Shown here in pieces: positions 32,330-38,659 of a stretch of 38,659 nucleotides of DNA. Position numbers and translations under genes: made by a program. The notes below the pieces were generated by a model. That model had not been told where the DNA came from. It saw only the letters and a list, made by a program, of their open reading frames with translations, and ran no database searches. Numbering within the stretch: the stretch's first letter is position 1; the number at the start of each line of letters is the position of its first letter. The stretch spans positions 1-38,659 of the forward strand of contig NZ_JAEMSS010000015.1 of NCBI RefSeq assembly GCF_016462705.1, in the 5' to 3' direction. The DNA is from Nocardioides sp. GTDB taxonomy: Bacteria; Actinomycetota; Actinomycetes; Propionibacteriales; Nocardioidaceae.

Positions 32330-32923
32330 TTGTTCCGTCGCAGCAAGTCCGACACCGCCACCGCCGAGGCCGGCCAGCCCGAGGGTCACGCCTCGGGCAA
32401 GGGGCGCCCGACGCCCACCCGCAAGGAGGCGGAGGCGGCTGCCCGGGCGCGCGCCAAGGTGCCGCGCACCCGCAAGGAGATGCTGGCGGCGCAGCGGATG
32501 GCCAAGACCGAGTCCAGCGCCAAGGTCCGCGCCGGCATGAAGGCCGGTGAGGAGCGCTACCTGCTTCCCCGCGACAAGGGGCCCGTCCGCCGGTTCGTCC
32601 GCGACTTCGTCGACAGCCGGCTCTCGTTCGTCGAGCTGCTCATCCCGTTGCTGGTCGTGACCATGGTGCTGGGCTACTCGGGCAACGAGGCGATGCGGTC
32701 GATCGGCAACACGATCCTGCTCGGCACCGTGCTGCTGGTCATCGTGGACATGGTCACGCTCCGGATGCGGCTGCGCCGCCAGCTCGCCGAGCGCTTCCCT
32801 GACGAGCCGACGAAGGGCCTGACCTACTACGCGATCACCCGGGCGCTCCAGATGAAGTTCATGAGGCTGCCCAAGGCCCGGGTGAAGATCGGCCAGCAGC
32901 TCCCCGACGACTACCACCGCTAG
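32330..32923 (+). CDS. DUF3043 membrane protein
   Basis: A 197-residue actinobacterial protein of unknown function. The first 95 residues are basic and hydrophilic (SGKGRPTPTRKEAEAAARAR, then VPRTRKEMLAAQRMAK), with GEERYLLPRDKGPVRRFVRDFVDSR before two membrane helices (about 98-116 and 124-142). The C-terminus is cytosolic and basic. Start TTG 32330 is preceded by AGAGG; MFRRSK is the usual first residues in this family. The gene diverges from pspA and its stop lies 5 nt before the start of the next membrane protein. This family is commonly found near the respiratory cluster in actinomycetes (recalled). Confidence 0.88.
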   Translation: MFRRSKSDTATAEAGQPEGHASGKGRPTPTRKEAEAAARARAKVPRTRKEMLAAQRMAKTESSAKVRAGMKAGEERYLLPRDKGPVRRFVRDFVDSRLSFVELLIPLLVVTMVLGYSGNEAMRSIGNTILLGTVLLVIVDMVTLRMRLRRQLAERFPDEPTKGLTYYAITRALQMKFMRLPKARVKIGQQLPDDYHR

Positions 32924-32928
32924 CCTCG

Positions 32929-33768
32929 GTGCCCGTCCAGGCGCTGGGCCTGAGCGCCGGACTCCTGTCCGCGGCCGTGTTCGGCGTCGCGGCGGTCGTG
33001 CAGGCACACGCCGTACGCCGCTACCCCGGCACCCCGGACCAGCTGTTCGGGTTCGTCGGGCGCTCGCTGCGCGACGCCCGGATGATGGCGGTCGTCGCGG
33101 CCTACCTGGTCGGGTTCCTCCTGCACGCGGTGGCCATCTGGTACCTCCCGCTCTACCTCGCCCAAGCGCTGGTGTCGCTGTCCCTGCCGGTCTCCGCGCT
33201 CGCCTCGCGCCGGGTCGAGCACGCCCTGCACCGGACGGGCTGGGTGGGCGTCGGGCTGGTCACCGGAGGGCTGGTGCTCCTCTCCCTGGGCGCCGGCGAC
33301 CCGGGCTCGGTCATCACGACCGGCACGTTCGTGGCGCTCCTGTGGACCGCGGTCGGCCTGCTGGTCGTGGCCTCGTTGGCCAGGCGCCACCTCGCCGGGC
33401 CGCTCCTGGGCCTGCTGGCGGGGCTGGGCTACGCCGGCTCGGCGATCTCGGTCCGCGGCGTCGGGACGCCGGTGGAGGCGGTCGTCGTGGCCGCGGCGCT
33501 GGCCGTCCCGTCGTTCAGCCTGGTGGCGTTCTGGCTCTACTCCCTGGGCATGCACGACGCGGCGGTGCCGTCGACCACGGCCTCGCTCATCGTGGCCCAG
33601 ACGTTCGTGCCGGCGGCCGTCGGCGTGGCGCTCCTGGGCGACCAGGTGCGGGACGGGTGGTGGCCGGCCGTCGGCCTGGGGATGGTCCTGTCGATGGTGG
33701 GCGCGCTGGTGCTCGCGCTGCGGCACGCCCCCGACGTCAGAAGTCCCGCCGCGCCGGCGACGCGTTGA
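32929..33768 (+). CDS. EamA/DMT-like polytopic membrane protein
   Basis: A 279-residue integral membrane protein with about nine hydrophobic segments and short loops. The arrangement (LSAAVFGVAAVVQAHAVRR, AYLVGFLLHAVAIWYLPLYLAQAL, and a similar second half with YSLGMHDAAVPSTTASLIVAQTFVPAAVGVALL) recalls the duplicated drug/metabolite transporter fold. Transported substance unknown. Start GTG 32929 lies 5 nt after the DUF3043 stop, suggesting one transcript. The 3' end overlaps the convergent aldo/keto reductase gene by 32 bp. Confidence 0.8.
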   Translation: MPVQALGLSAGLLSAAVFGVAAVVQAHAVRRYPGTPDQLFGFVGRSLRDARMMAVVAAYLVGFLLHAVAIWYLPLYLAQALVSLSLPVSALASRRVEHALHRTGWVGVGLVTGGLVLLSLGAGDPGSVITTGTFVALLWTAVGLLVVASLARRHLAGPLLGLLAGLGYAGSAISVRGVGTPVEAVVVAAALAVPSFSLVAFWLYSLGMHDAAVPSTTASLIVAQTFVPAAVGVALLGDQVRDGWWPAVGLGMVLSMVGALVLALRHAPDVRSPAAPATR

Positions 33769-34735
33769 ACGACGCGTCGCGGTAGGCGATGTCGCCGACC
33801 ACCTCGTCGATCCGCTCCATGAGCGCCGGCTCGATGGTGACGCCCGCGGCCTTGACGTTCTCGGAGACCTGCTCGGGGCGGCTGGCGCCGATGATCGCCG
33901 ACGAGACGTTCGGGTTCTGGAGCACCCAGGCGACGGCGAGCTGAGCCAGGCTGAGGCCTACCTCGTCCGCGACGGGCCGCAGCCGCTGGACCCGCTCCAG
34001 CACGTCGTCCTTCATCCAGCGCGAGATCATGTCCGAGCCGCCCTTGTCGTCGGTGGCCCGCGATCCCTGGGGCGGCTGCTCCCCCGGCTTGTACTTGCCG
34101 GTGAGCGCACCCTGCGCGATGGGCGACCAGACGATCTGCTGGATGCCGAGCTCCTGGCTGGCCGGGACCACCTCTTCCTCGATGACCCGCCAGAGCATGT
34201 TGTACTGCGGCTGGTTGGAGACGAAGGGGATCCGGAGCTCGCGCGCCAGCGCGTGACCCGCCCGCAGCTCGTCGGCGCGCCACTCCGAGACGCCGATGTA
34301 GAGCGCCTTGCCGGCCCGCACCACGTCGGCGAACGCCTCCATGGTCTCCTCGAGCGGCGTCTCGTGGTCGTACCGGTGGGCCTGGTAGAGGTCGACGTAG
34401 TCGGTGCCGAGGCGACGCAGGGAGCCGTCGATGGACTCCATGATGTGCTTGCGCGACAGGCCGTGGTCGTTGTGCGCGCCCGGGCCGGTCGGCCAGAAGA
34501 CCTTGGTGAAGATCTCGAGCCCCTCCCGGCGCTGCCCGGACAGCGCCTTGCCCAGGACGCTCTCGGCCTTGGTGTTCGCGTAGACGTCCGCGGTGTCGAA
34601 CGTCGAGATGCCCTCGTCGAGGGCGCGGTGCACGCACGCCAGCGCGGCGTCCTCCTCGACCTGCGACCCGTGGGTCAGCCAGTTGCCGTAGCTGATCGCC
34701 GAGACCTTCATGCCGCCGAGATTGCGAAACTCCAT
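33737..34735 (-). CDS. Aldo/keto reductase, Kv-beta-like
   Basis: NADPH-dependent oxidoreductase of 332 residues. Tetrad: Asp47 and Tyr52 in FDTADVY, Lys78 in FTKVFW, His120 in DLYQAHRYD. The pattern EFRNLGGMKVSAISYGNWL at the N-terminus, SLRRLGTDYVDLYQAH, YIGVSEWRADEL, VSNQPQYNML and SSAIIGASRPEQV is that of the AKR subgroup related to potassium-channel beta subunits. ATG 34735 is chosen because TACTGT lies 7 nt upstream; the longer frame to 34768 would meet the stop of the tetR gene. Substrate unknown. It overlaps the EamA-like gene at its 3' end. Confidence 0.94.
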   Translation of the reverse strand: MEFRNLGGMKVSAISYGNWLTHGSQVEEDAALACVHRALDEGISTFDTADVYANTKAESVLGKALSGQRREGLEIFTKVFWPTGPGAHNDHGLSRKHIMESIDGSLRRLGTDYVDLYQAHRYDHETPLEETMEAFADVVRAGKALYIGVSEWRADELRAGHALARELRIPFVSNQPQYNMLWRVIEEEVVPASQELGIQQIVWSPIAQGALTGKYKPGEQPPQGSRATDDKGGSDMISRWMKDDVLERVQRLRPVADEVGLSLAQLAVAWVLQNPNVSSAIIGASRPEQVSENVKAAGVTIEPALMERIDEVVGDIAYRDASFNASPARRDF

Positions 34736-34742
34736 ACCGGCG

Positions 34743-34748
34743 ACAGTA
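34743..34748 (-). promoter_or_regulatory. -10 element, leaderless start of aldo/keto reductase gene
   Basis: TACTGT on the minus strand, 7 nt before ATG 34735, between the tetR stop and the reductase start. Confidence 0.45.
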
Positions 34749-34767
34749 GCCACTACGCCGAGAACCA

Positions 34768-35400
34768 CTACGTCGAGCGCGAGGTTCGTCGCAGCCTGGC
34801 GCGCACCGCCCGCCGGGCCACGGGCCCGAGGTCGTCCAGGATCTCGGCGACCGCGCCGAGCTGCTCCAGCGCGGCGAGCGCCTGCTGGGCACCCTCGGCG
34901 TCGACCCCCTCGTAGAGCTCCAGTCCGATGAACCCGGCTCCGATGGCACGCGCCAGACCGGCCCGGTCGGTGATCTCGAGCAGCGGGCTGTCCGCAAGCA
35001 CCCGACGCACCGCGATCTCGACCTCCCGGTTCCAGGCCTCCATCGCGTGCTGCGCGGCCGCAGCGAGCAACGGATCGCGCTGCGCCCCCGCCATCAGCTG
35101 GGCCATCACGGCGAGGTTGCCCGACGCCTGCTCGCGCTCGTGGAGCGTGCGGCCGACGGCGAGCAGCTCCGTGAACGAGCCCACCGCCGCCAGCTCCTCA
35201 CGGTACGACGCGACGCTGGCGTCCGCGGCCTCGGTGCACGCCGTCGCGACCAGCTCGGTCACCGTGCCGAAGTGATAGAAGACCAGCGCCTGGTTGACGC
35301 CCGCCTCGGCCGCGACCACCCGGGCCGAGGTCCCCGCGATCCCCTCACGGCCGACGACGGTGTGCGCGGCGGCCAGCAGTGCGGCCTTCGTGTCGGTCAC
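34768..35400 (-). CDS. TetR-family transcriptional regulator
   Basis: A 210-residue regulator. N-terminal helix-turn-helix at about residues 22-45 (GTSARVVAAEAGVNQALVFY, then HFGTVTEL), followed by an all-helical ligand domain (about 60-200). Ligand not predictable. The GTG start overlaps the stop of the upstream membrane protein gene (GTGA), so both are one transcript from a promoter holding two TTGAGCG-type palindromes, the likely binding sites for this protein. It therefore probably represses its own operon and the divergent GNAT-azlCD operon. Confidence 0.93.
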   Translation of the reverse strand: MTDTKAALLAAAHTVVGREGIAGTSARVVAAEAGVNQALVFYHFGTVTELVATACTEAADASVASYREELAAVGSFTELLAVGRTLHEREQASGNLAVMAQLMAGAQRDPLLAAAAQHAMEAWNREVEIAVRRVLADSPLLEITDRAGLARAIGAGFIGLELYEGVDAEGAQQALAALEQLGAVAEILDDLGPVARRAVRARLRRTSRST

Positions 35401-35813
35401 ACAGGTATCTTCCGCTGCCAGTCACGCCCGAGCACGACGACCGGGCCGACGACGAACCCGATGCCGGCGCAGACGACCAGCGCGGCGCCCACGACGACGA
35501 TGCCGTAAGGCCCGACCGCGACGTACGCCGACGCCGCACCGCCGACGCTGCCAACCGCTGCCGCGCCCAGCCGCGACGCCCCCTCGGTGCGAAGCGACCC
35601 CGCGAGCAGCGCGAGCACGATGCCGCAGCCCAGGCCGAGCACGGCACCCACGCACCCCCCGACGAGCACGCCGAACCCTCCGAACACCACCATCCCTGCG
35701 AGCGAGCCGCCGAGCAGGGACAGCGCGCCTCCGACGGCTCCGCCGCAGGCGGCGCCTGCCAGGAGCCCGACCACCAGCCCTCGGACCACGATCACCACGC
35801 GACCTCCCACCAT
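35397..35813 (-). CDS. Small Gly/Ala/Val-rich membrane protein, co-transcribed with tetR
   Basis: A 138-residue membrane protein of four or five hydrophobic segments rich in Gly, Ala and Val (VVIVVRGLVVGLLAGAACGG at the start, IVVVGAALVVCAGIGFVVGP near the end), with a short basic end DWQRKIPV. No family recognised. ATG 35813 has GGAGG at 6 nt, a strong site. The stop overlaps the tetR start. Its place in a repressor operon is typical of a small transporter or resistance protein, but composition alone cannot show that. Confidence 0.72.
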   Translation of the reverse strand: MVGGRVVIVVRGLVVGLLAGAACGGAVGGALSLLGGSLAGMVVFGGFGVLVGGCVGAVLGLGCGIVLALLAGSLRTEGASRLGAAAVGSVGGAASAYVAVGPYGIVVVGAALVVCAGIGFVVGPVVVLGRDWQRKIPV

Positions 35814-35826
35814 CTCCCACCTCCGG

Positions 35827-35842
35827 TTGAGCGATCGCTCAA
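35827..35842. promoter_or_regulatory. TetR operator O1, perfect 16-bp palindrome
   Basis: TTGAGCGATCGCTCAA, 14 nt upstream of the membrane protein-tetR operon start and overlapping its leader. Centre lies 31 bp (about three helical turns) from O2. Confidence 0.75.
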
Positions 35843-35857
35843 ACACTACCACCGGAC

Positions 35858-35873
35858 TTGAGCGACCGCTCAA
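35858..35873. promoter_or_regulatory. TetR operator O2, near-perfect 16-bp palindrome
   Basis: TTGAGCGACCGCTCAA, identical to O1 except one central base. It covers the likely -35 area of the rightward GNAT-azlCD promoter; between O1 and O2 is TAGTGT, a candidate -10 for the leftward operon. Confidence 0.75.
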
Positions 35874-35885
35874 AATGCTCCCTGA

Positions 35886-35891
35886 CAGGAT
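35886..35891 (+). promoter_or_regulatory. Candidate -10 for GNAT-azlCD operon
   Basis: CAGGAT, 7 nt before ATG 35899, right after operator O2. Confidence 0.35.
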
Positions 35892-35898
35892 GGGCGGC

Positions 35899-36453
35899 AT
35901 GTCCTCCCCCACGGCCGACGTCAGCGTCCGGGTCGCCTGGGCCGACGACGCCACGGCGATCGCGGCGGTCCAGCTGCGAGCCTGGCCCGAGCTGTACGCC
36001 GGGGTGCTGCCGGCCGAGTCGATCCCGAGCGGGCCCGAGGCCGTCGACGCCGCCGCTGCCGCCTGGCGCGACTCCATGAGCAAGCCCGGCGACGCCCGCA
36101 ACCGGGTGCTCGTCGCGCTCGAGCGCAACCGCGTCGTGGGGTTCGCGATCACCGGACCCGCGAGCGACCCCGACTGCGACCCGGTCGCCGACGGCGAGCT
36201 GCAGGAGCTCACCCTGGACCCCGCCGAGCGTGGCAAGGGCCACGGCTCCCGGCTGCTCCAGGCCGCGGCGGAGACCATGCAGGCGGACCGATTCACCCGG
36301 TCGGTGACCTGGACGCTCGCCTCGGACGACGCCCTGCGGAGCTTCCTCACCAGCGCCGGCTGGGCCCCGGACGGTGCGCACCGCGAGCTCGACCTGGACG
36401 GCTCGGGCGACACGCTCGTGAAGCAGGTCCGCCTGCACACCGCCTTGTCGTGA
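35899..36453 (+). CDS. GNAT-family N-acetyltransferase
   Basis: A 184-residue acetyltransferase. Seen: VRVAWADDATAIAAVQLRAW at the N-terminus, RVLVALERNRVVGFAITGP, and the acetyl-CoA motif ELQELTLDPAERGKGHGSRLL, followed by TRSVTWTLASDDALRSFLTS and AGWAPDGAHREL. Substrate unknown. In-frame ATGs at 35875 and 35890 are possible starts; 35899 is preferred because the hexamer CAGGAT lies 7 nt upstream and the protein then begins just before the conserved strand. Its stop overlaps the azlC GTG, so it is in one operon with azlC and azlD, controlled from the double-operator region. Confidence 0.88.
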   Translation: MSSPTADVSVRVAWADDATAIAAVQLRAWPELYAGVLPAESIPSGPEAVDAAAAAWRDSMSKPGDARNRVLVALERNRVVGFAITGPASDPDCDPVADGELQELTLDPAERGKGHGSRLLQAAAETMQADRFTRSVTWTLASDDALRSFLTSAGWAPDGAHRELDLDGSGDTLVKQVRLHTALS

Positions 36454-37109
36454 CCCGCTCGACGGTCCGCGACAGCCTCGGCGTGGGCGTCGCCACCGGG
36501 CTGTACGGCGCATCGTTCGGGGCGATCTCGGTGGGGGCGGGACTGTCGGTCCCGCAGACCTGCGTCCTGTCGCTGCTGATGTTCACCGGCGCCTCCCAGT
36601 TCGCCCTGGTCGGCGTGCTCGGCGGCGGCGGCTCGGCCCTGTCGGCGGCCGCGACCGCGATGCTGCTGGGGACCCGCAACACCCTCTACGGGCTGCGCGT
36701 GGGGCCGCTGCTGTCCTGGCGTGGCGTCCGCCGGGCGGGCGCGGCGCACCTGCTCATCGACGAGTCGACCGCCATGTCGGTCAACCGCGACTCCCCGGAG
36801 GACGCCCGGCTCGGCTTCCTGGTCACGGGCGGCTCGGTCTTCGTGCTCTGGAACCTCTTCACGCTGCTCGGCGCGGTCGGTGGCAACGCCATCGGCGACC
36901 CGCGCACGTACGGCCTCGACGCCGCCGTCGGTGGCGCGTTCCTCGCGCTGGTGTGGCCGCAGCTGACCACCACCGCCAACCGGGTCGTCGCCCTGCTGGC
37001 AGTGGCCGTGGCGCTCGGCCTGGTGCCGGTCACCGCGGCCGGCGTACCGGTCCTCGCCGCCGGCGGCGTGGCTCTGCTGGCGGGACTCCTGTCCCGCGGG
37101 ACGTCATGA
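36450..37109 (+). CDS. azlC: AzlC-family branched-chain amino acid exporter, large subunit
   Basis: A 219-residue membrane protein, large component of the AzlCD (LIV-E/BrnFE type) exporter for branched-chain amino acids or related compounds. Seen: SLGVGVATGLYGASFGAISV, FTGASQFALVGVLGGGG (the family signature), LLGTRNTLYGLRV, and DESTAMSV. Six or seven membrane helices. GTG start overlaps the GNAT stop (GTGA); stop overlaps the azlD ATG (ATGA). Substrate may differ from branched-chain amino acids in this family; unresolved. Confidence 0.93.
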   Translation: MTRSTVRDSLGVGVATGLYGASFGAISVGAGLSVPQTCVLSLLMFTGASQFALVGVLGGGGSALSAAATAMLLGTRNTLYGLRVGPLLSWRGVRRAGAAHLLIDESTAMSVNRDSPEDARLGFLVTGGSVFVLWNLFTLLGAVGGNAIGDPRTYGLDAAVGGAFLALVWPQLTTTANRVVALLAVAVALGLVPVTAAGVPVLAAGGVALLAGLLSRGTS

Positions 37110-37405
37110 CCTGGGCGGCCGTGGTCGGAGCCGGCGTCGGCTGCTACCTGCTCAAGCTCGCCGGGGTGTCGGTGCCGCCGAGCGTCCTCGAGCGGCCGCT
37201 GGTACGACGGGTGGCCGGGCTGATACCGGTCGCCCTGCTGTCGGCGCTGGTCGCCGTACAGGTCTTCTCCTCGGGTCAGCGACTGGTCCTCGACGAGCGT
37301 GCCGCGGGGCTGGCCGCGGCGGTGCTGCTGCTCGTCCTGCGTGCGCCCTTCCTCGTCGTGGTGGTGGGGGCCGCGCTGGTGGCGGCACTCCTCCGCCTGG
37401 CCTGA
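37106..37405 (+). CDS. azlD: AzlD-family exporter small subunit
   Basis: A 99-residue protein with three or four helices, the small partner of AzlC. Typical start MTWAAVVGAGVGCYLLKLAG, then PLVRRVAGLIPVALLSALVA and a hydrophobic C-terminus. ATG overlaps the azlC stop. Last gene of the GNAT-azlC-azlD operon, followed at once by a long inverted repeat. Confidence 0.92.
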   Translation: MTWAAVVGAGVGCYLLKLAGVSVPPSVLERPLVRRVAGLIPVALLSALVAVQVFSSGQRLVLDERAAGLAAAVLLLVLRAPFLVVVVGAALVAALLRLA

Positions 37406-37406
37406 C

Positions 37407-37475
37407 CCGGCCGGCGCTTCGTCTGCAGCTACCAGTGGGACGAGCCCACGGAACCGCAGACGAATCGCCGGCCGG
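37407..37475. repeat. Long imperfect inverted repeat with nested hairpin
   Basis: Left arm 37407-37426 and right arm 37456-37475 pair over 20 bp with one mismatch (outer CCGGCCGGCG, inner TTCGTCTGC). The 29-nt loop holds a nested stem GTGGG (37435-37439)/CCCAC (37445-37449). It lies between convergent azlD and the M4 protease gene, so it could be a bidirectional terminator, a structured RNA or a small mobile repeat. Confidence 0.75.
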
Positions 37476-37477
37476 TC

Positions 37478-37501
37478 GGTCAGCCGGTCAGCCGGTCAGC
37501 C
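37478..37501. repeat. Three tandem copies of GGTCAGCC
   Basis: Perfect 8-bp triplet repeat following the inverted repeat. The TGA of the M4 protease gene lies in the third copy, so slippage here could change the protein end. Confidence 0.8.
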
Positions 37502-38659
37502 GACGCTGACCGCGCTCCAGGCGGCAGCCACGGCCGCCCGCTGGGTCGACGCCGCCCCGAAGAGGTCGGTCGCCGCGTTGAGCGTGGCCGTCCGGGCCTG
37601 GGCGTAGGTCGTGCCCGACGTCATGTAGACCGTCAGCGCCCGGAACCAGATCCGCTGGGCCGCGTCCCGGCCGATGCCGGTCACCGTCGAGCCGTTGCAG
37701 GTCGTGGAGCTGTGCGCGACGCCGTTGATGGTCTTCGCGCCCGACCCCTCGGCCAGCAGGTAGAAGAAGTGGTTGCCCACGCCGGACGAGTAGTGAACGT
37801 CCAGGTTCTTCGTGTTGCTGCTCCAGCAGTTCGGCGAGTCGCCGTCCGCGATCGGGTTGTCCATCCTGCGGAAGCCCTGGTGCGCAGCGAGGTCGAACTC
37901 CTCGCCGATCAGGTAGTCACCCGGGTCGTTGCCGTTGGCCGCGTAGAACTCGACCATCGTGCCGAAGATGTCCGAGGTCGCCTCGTTGAGACCACCCGAC
38001 TCGCCCGAGTAGGTCAGGCCGGCGGTGTTCTCGGTGACGCCGTGCGACATCTCGTGACCGGCGACGTCCAGGCTGACGAGCGGACCGAAGCTGGTGCCGT
38101 CGCCGTCGCCGTACGTCATCTTCGTGCCGTCCCAGAACGCGTTGACGTAGTTGGAGCCGTAGTGGACCCGGTTGAACGAGCCGCTGCCGTTGCCGAAGAT
38201 GCCGTTGCGCCCGTGGACCAGCTTGAAGTAGTCCCAGGTGACGTTGGTGCCGTACTGCGCGTCCACGCCGGCGGTCGCCCGGTTGCTGTTGCTGCCGTTG
38301 CCGAACGTGGTGCTCGAGCTGGTGATCTGGGTCCCGGCCGAGCAGCCGGCCCCGAAGATCTGGCAGAAGACCGAGTCCGTCCTGTTGTTCATGTCGGTCG
38401 TGTAGGTGTTGCCGCGGGTGGAGTCCTTGAGCTGGTACGTCGAGCCGGACTGCGTGACCTGGAGCGGGACGGTGCCGCTGTAGAGCGAGTTGCCGGTCCC
38501 GTCGACGTTGACGACGCGCTCCTCGCGCCGCAGGACCTGGCCGGACCGCGCGTCGACGTACGTCGAGAGCCGGCTCGGGGTCTGGTCGGCGCGCTTGCCG
38601 ACCGTGACGACCTCCCAGGCCAGCCGGGGCCTGCCCGAGAGCGTCTCGACGACCAGGCG
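37496..38659 (-). CDS. M4-family (thermolysin-like) metalloprotease, N-terminus beyond window
   Basis: Partial secreted zinc neutral protease; the frame is open to the window edge, so the signal peptide and much of the propeptide are missing. At the edge lies the end of the FTP/PepSY-type propeptide (AWEVVTVGK, then STYVDARSGQVLRREERVV). Mature domain: zinc site HEMSH (codons 38042-38056) and GGLNEATSDIFG with the third zinc ligand Glu, DYLIGEEF, NPIADGDSPNCW, and HYSSGVGNHFFYLLAEGSG with the catalytic His region; the C-terminal helical domain ends in AAVAAAWSAVSVG. No C-terminal binding domains. An internal ATG at 38392 is not the real start because propeptide sequence continues upstream. 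Convergent with azlD. Confidence 0.94.
   Translation of the reverse strand, partial: RLVVETLSGRPRLAWEVVTVGKRADQTPSRLSTYVDARSGQVLRREERVVNVDGTGNSLYSGTVPLQVTQSGSTYQLKDSTRGNTYTTDMNNRTDSVFCQIFGAGCSAGTQITSSSTTFGNGSNSNRATAGVDAQYGTNVTWDYFKLVHGRNGIFGNGSGSFNRVHYGSNYVNAFWDGTKMTYGDGDGTSFGPLVSLDVAGHEMSHGVTENTAGLTYSGESGGLNEATSDIFGTMVEFYAANGNDPGDYLIGEEFDLAAHQGFRRMDNPIADGDSPNCWSSNTKNLDVHYSSGVGNHFFYLLAEGSGAKTINGVAHSSTTCNGSTVTGIGRDAAQRIWFRALTVYMTSGTTYAQARTATLNAATDLFGAASTQRAAVAAAWSAVSVG

Noticed and set aside
38390-38392. ATG as start of the M4 protease
   Set aside because: Translation upstream in the same frame stays open to the window end and gives propeptide sequence, so this Met is internal.
1-38659. CRISPR arrays, tRNA or rRNA genes, insertion sequences, integrases
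   Set aside because: No regular spacer-repeat pattern, cloverleaf, ribosomal RNA segment or transposase/integrase motif was seen on either strand.

Overview
The window comes from the chromosome of a high-GC (roughly 70%) actinomycete. The long-form menaquinol:cytochrome c reductase (diheme QcrC, three-helix-type QcrA, QcrB with PDWY instead of PEWY), the four-subunit aa3 oxidase with CtaF, the frequent GTG starts and a c-di-AMP riboswitch in front of an NlpC/P60 gene all fit Actinomycetota. My best guess is Nocardioides or a close relative; that is inference. No phage, transposase, CRISPR array, tRNA or rRNA was seen. From memory, the backbone (NlpC/P60, DEDD exonuclease/UvrC-like, trpD, ctaE-qcrCAB, ctaF, ctaC, adoK, IscA-type protein, glycerate kinase) parallels M. 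tuberculosis Rv2190c-Rv2205c.

1-3.7 kb: a secreted NlpC/P60 peptidoglycan hydrolase (minus) preceded by a ydaO/yuaA-type c-di-AMP riboswitch, two small cysteine-pair proteins (minus), and a DEDDh exonuclease/GIY-YIG fusion (plus). 3.8-11.3 kb: an accessory plus-strand block with a giant exported protein of ten fibronectin-III-like repeats, a stand-alone Lrp/AsnC ligand-binding domain, a 25-codon upstream ORF, a DUF2142 membrane protein and a second polytopic GT-C-like protein. The block sits where the backbone would otherwise run from the exonuclease to trpD.

11.3-24.0 kb: respiration. A minus-strand operon (CtaG-like protein, receiver-like protein, trpD) diverges from ctaE-qcrC-qcrA-qcrB, which ends in a 14-bp hairpin. 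After an LLM flavin oxidoreductase and an L,D-transpeptidase lipoprotein comes the minus-strand ctaC-ctaD-ctaF operon. Together these genes encode the bc-aa3 respiratory supercomplex and part of its assembly machinery.

24.1-31.3 kb: a cysteine desulfurase overlapping a TusA-like protein, adenosine kinase, an orphan 72-residue protein, an A-type Fe-S carrier, glycerate kinase, a GNAT protein, nadA and an orphan soluble histidine kinase. The desulfurase, the A-type carrier and NadA (a 4Fe-4S enzyme) give this stretch a sulfur/iron-sulfur flavour.

31.4-38.7 kb: PspA, a DUF3043 protein, an EamA-like membrane protein, an aldo/keto reductase, a membrane protein-tetR pair divergent from GNAT-azlC-azlD, and the 3' part of an M4 (thermolysin-like) metalloprotease cut by the window end. 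Two near-identical 16-bp palindromes, 31 bp apart centre to centre, lie in the tetR/GNAT divergent region and look like a TetR operator pair.

Many start codons lie 6-8 nt after a TANNNT-like hexamer with no Shine-Dalgarno sequence, so leaderless transcription seems common here. All promoter, terminator and operator calls are by eye.
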